Assembly: GCA_958431225.1 (NCBI GenBank)
Contig: OY288107.1
Coordinates: forward strand, 248,001 to 312,000
Direction: 5' to 3'
DNA from: an uncultured Alphaproteobacteria bacterium
GTDB taxonomy: Bacteria > Pseudomonadota > Alphaproteobacteria > Puniceispirillales > UBA1172
DNA length: 64,000 nt
Shown here: positions 11,112 through 19,600 of the stretch, in pieces
Numbering within the stretch: the first letter of the stretch is position 1
How the letters are laid out: the number at the start of each line of letters is the position of its first letter
The notes under the pieces: model-generated
Seen by the model: only the letters and a program-made list of their open reading frames with translations
Told to the model about the DNA's origin: nothing
Databases searched by the model: none
Made by a program: the position numbers and the translations under genes

Positions 11112-11312
11112 AATGTCACCCTCTGTATTATTATGGTTTCACACCCATAAGTATGACTAGACTACCCCACCAAAAATCATCCGTCAAACAAAAAATTACG
11201 AATTTTGTAAATTTTTTTACACATCCCCCGCATCCGCCCTGTAAACCCGCGCCGTGCCTAAATTCGCGCCCACGCTACCACCCTGAGGGTGCGCCGCGCC
11301 ATCCCTTTTTTT
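11112..11312 (-). other. Intergenic region upstream of the giant RTX gene
   Basis: A 201-bp gap lies between the stop of the 1,780-aa cadherin gene and the start of the giant RTX gene. It is AT-rich near 11165-11225. On the minus strand it contains a TTGACG -35-like hexamer (11183-11188), but no convincing -10 follows at 16-18 bp. The 11-mer TTTACAAAATT (11201-11211) also occurs upstream of the 935-aa RTX gene. The T-run at 11306-11314 reads as A on the transcribed strand, so it is not a terminator for the upstream gene. The gap suggests the giant RTX gene has its own promoter. Confidence 0.4.
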
Positions 11313-14300
11313 TTAGATTGGCTCGGGTGTGTCTGGTATTGGGGTTAGTCCTGCTAGTGGGTCGGCGTCTGGGATTTCTACCTCTACCTGTTCCTCTGTG
11401 CGGTCTGGGGTTATTGGTGGGGGGGCGGGTGTGGTTATGGGCGCGATTGGGTTTTTCCCGGAGTTTACGACTACTAAGGTGATCGCCCTGACATCGGTTT
11501 CCATAGTGGTGGGATGGGTGATGGTGATTTCAACTTCATATTGATGTTTTTTCACCAAACCATTGGGTAGCAACTCGATAATTACCTTACCTGTTGTTGA
11601 TGTTAGTGTTGATACTGAAACATCAAAAAAATCCATATCTGCCCCGCCGGTAACTGCGGCGGTAGGTTTCTCAGAAGTTCCCGTTGTTTCGTAGTTCAAT
11701 TCCTCCGCACGCGGTAAGGAAGTAAAAGTACCAGCAATAAGACCATCAATGTTAGACTCAAATTCGGTAAATTCTTCATCAAGCGGGGTGGTGAATATTA
11801 TTGATTTCGCGTTTAGCGTGACGGATTGGTGTTCGGTATCGCTCGTGGTGGCATCGGTGGCGGTTACTGTAAATTCATAGGTGCTTTTGGTGCTAGCAGC
11901 TAAAGTTGTGGCAGATTTGAAAACGACATCCCCATTCGTGCCAATATCAAACAGCCCGGCATCTGCGCCACTCAGCGCATAGGTTATTGCCCCGGTTGCG
12001 GTGGCGGCGGCGGTGTGCACCACATCTGTCGTGCTATATGATGTCCCATCAAGCACATTCACTATTGGGATGTAATCCGTATAATCAGTGCCGAAACTTA
12101 CTGATTCTGCGGTGTCGGCTATTCGGACTTTGAACGCCGCATCAACGCTGTCGGTGCCAGATGTGGCGCGGATGGTGAAGTCTATGCCGTTTGTCTTCTC
12201 GTCATCGGTTAGGGCTTCGTAGTTTAGTTTTTCTGCTGATTCGGGCATGATGCCTGTATCGGATATGGTAATGCCTTTATAGGTGGTGGCGATTGAGCCG
12301 TCCTCAAGCACAAAGGCTAGTGTCAGCGCGTCAGATGCGATGGTGCTACCATCAGAAGTACGCTTTGCGGTCAGTGGGACGGCAGCCGTGGTATGTTCGC
12401 CTAACTGCACAGAGATGGGGGATAGGCTAATGGGTGCGGTGCTGGCTTCTACTTCAACGTTAGCATCGGAAAATCCGTCAGTGTATTCTACGCGGACGCG
12501 GTAATGGGCGTTGTCATCGGTGTAGGTGAATGTATTTGTAGTTGAAGCGGTGCGGACTATTGCGCCGGTGGCGACATTATACCATTCATAGGTGGGGTCT
12601 ATGGCACCGCCACCATCGGCGGCGGCTCCGATACCATCATCGTCGCTTAGCGTGGCGGTTAGGGTTTTGGTTGTCGTATTCCTTGTGATGACAACAACCC
12701 CTGCTTCATTGAGATTGGTGAGCGTGATGGTGATTGGCACCGGGTTACTATCAACCACACCATCATTGACTTTGACATTGAGGTTAATCGTGCCAGTTGT
12801 GCCATCGGTTTCGTAATCTAGCCTTGCTAGGTTTCCGCTTCCATCGTCAGTTTTCAGCCGCAAATCCCACGCATTGCCATTTTGCACAATTATAAATTTA
12901 TCGGCGGTGGCATCAATCGTGCCGGCACCCGCAGAGATTGTGAAACTGCCAGAATTAAAAACATTGTTCGTACCATCATCGGTTATGGTGAAGCTAATGC
13001 CTGTATCCCTTTCGGCGGCATTTTCGGTAATGATCGCAGAACCGCTAGCCGATAACGCCAGCGCAATACCATTTTCACCGACTACAGTGATGGTGACGGA
13101 TTGGCGTTCGGTGTTGCTTGTGCCGGTTTCGGTGGCTAAGACTTCAAATTGATAGGTGTCTTTGGTGCTAGCATCTAAAGTCGTGTCGGCTTTGAAAGTG
13201 ACTACCCCGCTAGTGGGGTCAATGTCAAACACCCCGGCATCTGTGCCAATAAGCGAATAGGTTATCGCCCCGCCGCTGGTGGCGGTGGCGACGGCGTTGT
13301 GAACCATATCTGTTGTGCTATATGCCCCATCAGGGAGCGTTATGGTTTTTAGGTAATCCGTATAATCAACTTCGCCAACGCCATCGTCAAAAATTACAGA
13401 TTCAGGGCGGTCCGCAATCTTGGCGTTGAAGTTAAAATCAATGGTCGTGCCGTCATAGGTGGTTCGGATGACTAGACTTATGCCGTTTTTCTTCTCGTCA
13501 GGGGTTAGGGCTTCGTAGTTCAACCCCCGATTTGATGCTGTGCCTAAACCTATAGAACCAAAGGCAAGATTTTTGGTGCTTATGGTAAACCCTTTATGCG
13601 TGGTGGCGGTTGTGCCGTCTTCGGTGACAAATACTGCCGCCTCTATATCTGCGGGGGCGATGATGCTCCCATCATTGCGCGCAACTAATATCAGGGCGGC
13701 GTTGCTTGTTGATGCGTCATTTTCTGCAATTATCCCTTCATCGTTGAAGAAATAAAAGGGTAAGGGTGCGATGCTGTCTGTCAGGGTATAACTCCCGAAA
13801 TTATCTTGGTAATTGATTCTGACGCTGTAATGGGCGCTGTCATCGGTGTAGGTGAATGTTGCATCGGTGCTGACAATTTCGCTGGTGCTGACAATTTCGC
13901 TGGTGGCGACATCAAACCACTCATAGCTGGGGTCGCTGGCACCGCCACCATCGGCGGCGGTTAAGATGCCATCTTGGTCGGTTAGCGTGGCGGTTAGGGT
14001 TTTGACTATCGGATTCCTTGTGATTTCAAGAGTCCCTGCGTCATTCCTATTTTGCACCGTGATGGTGATAGGTAGCGGGTCGCTTTCATTGTCGTTCGCA
14101 TCCTCAACTGTGATTTCAAGGTCAATGCGTTGGTCGGCGGTGGTTTCGTAATTTAGCGTTTTACCATTTTTCAGCACCAATTCCCATGTGCCAGCTGTGG
14201 CGGTTTTCTTAACGCCAAAGCGCGAGTCGCTGAATCCGAAATCGTCTGCCGTAAAACTCGCATCGTCATCAACGGCATCGGCATCGGTTAGCGTGAATGT

Positions 14301-16655
14301 ATAGCCTGTCGCAAAATCGCCACCAGTTGCCGTCATCTCATTGATGCTAACGCCATCCTCCGCACCATCCAACACCGGCTTTTCGTCATTGAGGTCGTTC
14401 ACAGAAATTGCTACCTCAACATTGCTAAATGGATTTGGGATGTTGGTGTCGCCATTATCGTGGGTGGCGCGCACGGTTAGATCGATTCGCTCTGTTCGGG
14501 GGTCGGTGTCGTAATCAATATGAGTTGTCGAACCAGTAAAGGTAATCACACCATCGCTATCAATCGCAAAGCCTAAATGCGTGGCGGCGGTTGTGCCAGC
14601 GTCATCGGTCACAAAAGCATAGGTGATGTTATCCGTTATATCCGGGTCATCCAAAGTCGCATCTATATCTATCGTCGTAATGTTCTTGCCATCTTCATTG
14701 ATGCTTCCGCTGTAGATTGATGCCCCGAATTCCACCGTCAAGGCTAGGGCGGAGGTGAAGCTTAGGTCGCTTCCAACGCGGTTATCCTGATAGCTGACAA
14801 GAACGCCATAATCCGCATCGGCAACAGGGGTGCCAATAATCCTATAGGTGTTCGTTGTAGTTTCCGAGGTAAGCCATATAAAAGTGGTGGTTTCGGAAGT
14901 TGCAAATGAGGTGGGGTCAGGGTCAGAACTCGCTTTCCTAAACCAGCGATACATGGCAGTAACCGAGGAATCTGCGCCGTCAGGGTCTTCCGCAACACGC
15001 CTAGCCTCTAGCTCCACACCCGCATCAACATTGCCAACAACAATATAGGTCGCCTCGCCCTCATCCAAGTTATTGACGCTAATCGTGACTGGGACGTTCT
15101 GGGTTTCGGCTTCAGTCGCCCCCGCCGCCATCGCACTCAGCTGCACGGTCAGCGTGTAGGAATTCGGGATGCTGGCGTCTTCATAATCCAGATTTTTGTT
15201 CGGGGCGAGAGAAATAACAGCATTGCCACTGCCATCGTTAAGCTTCACAACCTCAAACACACCGCCAGTATTGCCCCCGGTGATGCTATAACCCACATCG
15301 GCATTTGCATCACTCTTCAAAACCGCCTTAAAGGTGAACAACGCATCGGCGTCACCAACATTCTCATCAACATCCCCATCCAAAGCATCGCCGGTGATGT
15401 CAAATCGTGATGAGGAGACGGTGAAAGATTGCGGCAAACTGGCAACGGGGGGTATGGCAGGATTATCAGTATTATGAACCACCTTAATAGCCGCCTTGAA
15501 GTCTAGGTAATTCATAACCTCGCCATCCCCAATCTGATAGCTAAATCGACCAGCAGGTGAAGTAATTTCCACCTCAGCACCAGTTGAAAGCGTTAGGGTT
15601 ATGCTTCCGTAGCTTATGTTACCAAAGACAACCGATGCGCTTTCGCTAACAGCCGTAATTGTGACAGCAGAATCAAACTTGACGAGGTTCGCATCACCAA
15701 AAGTATCGCTAATATCAACATTGCCATGTTGAAAGCGCGTGATAACATAAATGTCATTGCTTCTAAGACCATTTAGATCCAAAATATAATCAGTGGCGGC
15801 GGAAATAATATCCTCACGGTCGCCCCCGCCAGCATCATCAAGACTAACATCAGCCTCAACACGATTTGCGGATAATTCCGGCACAGAAGTAAGCGTGGTA
15901 ATTGCGTATTCATTCGGCAAACTGGCAACAGGAGGGATGCTAGAATCACTAGAATCATGAGCCACCTTAATAGCCGTCTTGAAATCTAGGTAATTCAGAA
16001 CCGCACCATCTCCAAGCTGATAGCTAAATCGACCAGCAGGTGAAGTAATTTCCACCTCAGCACCAGTTGAAAGCGTTAGGGTTATGCTTCCGTAGCTTAT
16101 GTTACCGAAGACAATCGATGCGCTTTCGCTAACAGCCGTAATCGTGACACCATAATCAAACTTGATGAGGTTCGCATCACCAAAAGTATCGCTAATCTCA
16201 ACATTACCATATTGATAGCGCGTGATAATATAAGCATCATCTTTTCTAAGACCATTCGCTACAAGTGCTTCCGACGCACCTAAGCCAATGATATTCTTAT
16301 CATCACCACCACCGCCATCAAGGCTTTCCACACCAGCAAGAGTCGAATCCCCGGCTATGTTTTGTGCGTCTGAGGTGTGTCGCAATGTATTATCGGCGGC
16401 ATTATAGAGGCGGATTTCAAAATCGCGGGGGAATTTGTGATTTCTTGTAATCGGCGGGGACGCTGGCTGGCTTCTGTCGGACGTGGAAAAAGCAACCGTG
16501 CCGGTCACTGGTGCGGTCAAGGCAAGCGGGAATTTGCCTGCGGTGGGGTGGATTTCCCAACGGATGGTTGTTGCCGTGGCAAAAGCCTCATCCAAGCCTA
16601 TGGTGAAATCATAGCTCGCGTCATTCGGGCGAGTGATTGTATATGTTGTTGGCAT
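11313..16655 (-). CDS. Cadherin-repeat giant protein, partner type (copy 3)
   Basis: The product is 1,780 aa. A TTG 15 bp upstream is in frame, but the ATG at 16655 is preferred because the paralogues start at the equivalent MPTTYT/MATTYT. The Shine-Dalgarno is weak (GGGA about 10 nt away), and the upstream gene stops only 28 nt before, so translation may be coupled. Residues ~1-100 are a beta-rich, perhaps Calx-beta-like, domain. Two copies of a ~161-aa repeating unit follow (ITRYQYGNVEISDTFGDANL and its repeat), up to about residue 410. After these come cadherin-like modules, one with an Ig-like YRWF...VSYQD stretch. The C-terminus is a Pro-rich linker (APPPITPDR) and the tail DPLAGLTPIPDTPEPI. 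There is no N-terminal signal peptide. It is probably an extracellular adhesive or structural protein, co-transcribed with the lipoprotein gene two genes upstream. The first 570 codons are nearly identical to the next paralogue. Confidence 0.85.
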   Translation of the reverse strand: MPTTYTITRPNDASYDFTIGLDEAFATATTIRWEIHPTAGKFPLALTAPVTGTVAFSTSDRSQPASPPITRNHKFPRDFEIRLYNAADNTLRHTSDAQNIAGDSTLAGVESLDGGGGDDKNIIGLGASEALVANGLRKDDAYIITRYQYGNVEISDTFGDANLIKFDYGVTITAVSESASIVFGNISYGSITLTLSTGAEVEITSPAGRFSYQLGDGAVLNYLDFKTAIKVAHDSSDSSIPPVASLPNEYAITTLTSVPELSANRVEADVSLDDAGGGDREDIISAATDYILDLNGLRSNDIYVITRFQHGNVDISDTFGDANLVKFDSAVTITAVSESASVVFGNISYGSITLTLSTGAEVEITSPAGRFSYQIGDGEVMNYLDFKAAIKVVHNTDNPAIPPVASLPQSFTVSSSRFDITGDALDGDVDENVGDADALFTFKAVLKSDANADVGYSITGGNTGGVFEVVKLNDGSGNAVISLAPNKNLDYEDASIPNSYTLTVQLSAMAAGATEAETQNVPVTISVNNLDEGEATYIVVGNVDAGVELEARRVAEDPDGADSSVTAMYRWFRKASSDPDPTSFATSETTTFIWLTSETTTNTYRIIGTPVADADYGVLVSYQDNRVGSDLSFTSALALTVEFGASIYSGSINEDGKNITTIDIDATLDDPDITDNITYAFVTDDAGTTAATHLGFAIDSDGVITFTGSTTHIDYDTDPRTERIDLTVRATHDNGDTNIPNPFSNVEVAISVNDLNDEKPVLDGAEDGVSINEMTATGGDFATGYTFTLTDADAVDDDASFTADDFGFSDSRFGVKKTATAGTWELVLKNGKTLNYETTADQRIDLEITVEDANDNESDPLPITITVQNRNDAGTLEITRNPIVKTLTATLTDQDGILTAADGGGASDPSYEWFDVATSEIVSTSEIVSTDATFTYTDDSAHYSVRINYQDNFGSYTLTDSIAPLPFYFFNDEGIIAENDASTSNAALILVARNDGSIIAPADIEAAVFVTEDGTTATTHKGFTISTKNLAFGSIGLGTASNRGLNYEALTPDEKKNGISLVIRTTYDGTTIDFNFNAKIADRPESVIFDDGVGEVDYTDYLKTITLPDGAYSTTDMVHNAVATATSGGAITYSLIGTDAGVFDIDPTSGVVTFKADTTLDASTKDTYQFEVLATETGTSNTERQSVTITVVGENGIALALSASGSAIITENAAERDTGISFTITDDGTNNVFNSGSFTISAGAGTIDATADKFIIVQNGNAWDLRLKTDDGSGNLARLDYETDGTTGTINLNVKVNDGVVDSNPVPITITLTNLNEAGVVVITRNTTTKTLTATLSDDDGIGAAADGGGAIDPTYEWYNVATGAIVRTASTTNTFTYTDDNAHYRVRVEYTDGFSDANVEVEASTAPISLSPISVQLGEHTTAAVPLTAKRTSDGSTIASDALTLAFVLEDGSIATTYKGITISDTGIMPESAEKLNYEALTDDEKTNGIDFTIRATSGTDSVDAAFKVRIADTAESVSFGTDYTDYIPIVNVLDGTSYSTTDVVHTAAATATGAITYALSGADAGLFDIGTNGDVVFKSATTLAASTKSTYEFTVTATDATTSDTEHQSVTLNAKSIIFTTPLDEEFTEFESNIDGLIAGTFTSLPRAEELNYETTGTSEKPTAAVTGGADMDFFDVSVSTLTSTTGKVIIELLPNGLVKKHQYEVEITITHPTTMETDVRAITLVVVNSGKNPIAPITTPAPPPITPDRTEEQVEVEIPDADPLAGLTPIPDTPEPI
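14941..16655 (-). repeat. 1.7-kb near-identical direct repeat, copy A
   Basis: The 5' part of this cadherin gene aligns without gaps, at a constant offset of 5,506 bp, to 20447-22161. The match covers the N-terminal domain, both 161-aa units, the first cadherin module and part of the YRWF module. Differences are scattered single bases, densest in the first ~300 bp of the gene. This indicates recent duplication or gene conversion between tandem genes. Confidence 0.88.
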
Positions 16656-16683
16656 ACGGGTTGTTCCCAAATTGGTGGATGGT

Positions 16684-19600
16684 TTAGCTGCCTGCGTAAG
16701 GGTCGGTGTCTGGTATTGGGGTTAGCCCTGCTAGTGGGTCGTTGTCTGGCTCATAAGGGTCGTGTGCTTCTGCTTGGCGGTCGGGGGTTATTGGTGGGGC
16801 TGGGGGTACGAAACCAGTAACTGTTATGGTGAGTTGTAAGTCATCCGTTTCCATAGTGGTCTTATTGGTGGCGGTGAGTGTAACTTTATATTCCGCTTTT
16901 CTCTCAAAACTCGCGTGTCCAAAATTCGTTTTGACTCTGGTACCGTTATTTGCCACATCCTCAAGTGTGAACAGAGCCGCATCTGCCCCGCCGGTAATTG
17001 CCCAGCCTACACTCGCAGATCCCGCTACATCAACGGCGATCACTGCCACTGTTATACTATGAGGTGAGCCAAGATCGGCATTTCTGATTTCGTGACCATC
17101 GCCCGATGTTGTGATTTCTATTGAGGGCAGCCCTATGGTGACGGATTGGTGTTCGGTGTTGTTTGTGCCGGTTTCGGTGGCGGTTACTGTAAATTCATAG
17201 GTGTTTTTGGTGTCAGTAGATAAAGTCGTGGCAGTTCTGAAAACGACATCCCCGCTAGCGGCGTTAATGTCAAACAGAGCCGCATCTGTGCCGCCGAGCG
17301 CATAGGTTATCCCCCCGCCACTGGTGGCGGTGGCGGTGGCGGTGTAAATCACATCTGTCGTGGTATATGCTTCGCCATCAAGGAGTTTTACGGTTTTGAG
17401 GTAATCCGTATAATCATCGCCGAAACTTACTGATTCTGCGGTGTCGGCTATTCGGACATTGAACGCTGCATCAACGCTGTCGGTGCCAGATGTGGCGCGG
17501 ATGGTGAAGTCTATGCCGTTTGTCTTCTCGTCATCGGTTAGGGCTTCGTAGTTCAGTTTTTCTGCTGATACGGGCATGATGCCTGTATCGGATATGGTAA
17601 TGCCTTTATAGGTGGTGGCGATTGAGCCGTCCTCAAGCACAAAGGCTAGTGTTAGCGCGTCAGCTGCGATGGTGCTACCATCAGAAGTACGCTTTGCGGT
17701 CAGTGGGACGGCATCCGTGGTATGTTCGCCTAACTGCACAGAGATGGGGGCTAGGCTAATGGGTGCGGTGCTGCCTTCTACTTCAACGTTACCCACGCCG
17801 GCAAAGCCGTCAGTGTATTCTACGCGGACGCGGTAATGGGCGTTGTCATCGGTGTAGGTGAATGTATTTGAAGTTGAAGCGGCGCGGACTATTGCGCCTG
17901 TGGCGACATTATACCATTCATAGGTGGGGTCTATGGCACCGCCACCATCGGAGGCGGCTCCGACGCCATCATCGTCGGTTAGCGTGGCGGTTAGGGTTTT
18001 GGTTGTCGTATTCCTTGTGATGGTAACAACCCCTAGGTCATTGATATTGCGCAACGTGAGTCCGTCAAAGGTTGCGCTATCTGAACTGGCGGTGGGGGGC
18101 GTGCCGGGCATATCGCCATCAGTTACTGTGATGGTTAGCGCAATGTCGGTGCGGTCGGCGGTGGTTTCGTAATCTAGCGTCTGCCCTGCTTTCAGCACCA
18201 CCTGCCCTCTCTGACTCGCCTCATCCCAAACAATATCAAAACGTGCATCGCCAGTGAGGGCAAAATCGTCCTGCACGTATGTTTTGGCATCACCGTCACT
18301 CACAGTAACGGTAATGATTGGAGTGCCATCCGCAGGTGCCGTGCCTTCATCTATTGTCACCGCTGTGTCTGAGAGCACGAGCGTGGGGGCAAATTCATTG
18401 ACATCGGCAATGGTGACTGTGAATGGGTCGGTTTGAATCTCCCCAGCATCGGGATTAGTAACATCGAAAGGTTGTCCGTCATCAAACGCTACAATTATAC
18501 CTTCAAATGTGTTGGGGCCAGTTTCACGATCCAACGTGTTTATTATGTTGATCAGACCATGACTAGTGCCGGGCTCAGGCACAACTTGGAACAATGCAAA
18601 AAATTGTCCGACAACGGCAAAATCTGTACCTGTGAAGAAAAAGGGAAAGTTGGAGGTCTGGTCAGGACCATCGGCGTCAGTTACATCAATCCTTGCGACT
18701 GTCGTGCCTCTGGCGGTGCCTTCAGGGATGAAGCCATTCTCAAAGCCAGCCAGCCAAGTTATAGGAGGATTATTAACGAACTCTGGGTCTTCGTCATTTG
18801 TATTTTCCACGTTGATTGTGAGTTCCAATTTATTGCTTACATTGGCAAAGGTATCTGAGGTTACGATTTCAAGTTCAAGCGTATCGCCGTATCTTTCATA
18901 ATCTAGTTCCTCGCCCGCTTTCAGTGCCAATTCCCACCTGTTATTGCCTTTATCAATGAAGGTAAAGATCTGCTGCAATGTATTATTACTGGCATTGAGG
19001 GCTCTGAGATGCGCTAAAGGAGTATCTGGTCGACCATGATCAATATCAATATCTGATATGGTGAACTCATAGCCTAGCCCAAAATCGTCTGCGTCTGCTC
19101 TAACTTCAAACTCTGCGAATGTAAGCTCCGTTTTGTCTGGCGGCACTGCTGGCGTTGGCGTCACCTGTGTCAATAATGGGGGTTCATTAACCTGCTCAAT
19201 CGTGAGGGCGATTGGTTTATTAACATCGGAATCAAAGCTCGTTGTCCCATCAATTACCCGTAGCCTCAATGTGTTAGATTCGGGGTCAGGTTCAGCGTCA
19301 TCAAGGTCCAACCTCTCCTTTATTTTGAGCTCATAGCGGGTTGCGGTTGGGTTATACACAACCTCAAATTTATCGGCGGCGGATTCTGTAGCATCGCTAA
19401 AGACCTCAACCGTTAAAACCGCACCATCGGCGTCGCTTACATCAATCACCGCAATCGCCGTGCCAATGGCGGTGTCTTCGGGGATAACGCCATTGGCAAA
19501 GCCTGTTAGCCATGCGGACACTAGCGGGTCGCCAAAAGCCGGGGGATTGTCGTTTTGGTTGATGGTGGTGATGGTGACTGGTAGCGCATCGCTCGTATTG

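Noticed and set aside
11281..11315. Stem CACCCT/AGGGTG plus nine T as a terminator
   Set aside because: The T-run is on the plus strand, where no gene ends, and it is 15 nt from a very short stem. On the transcribed minus strand it is an A-run.
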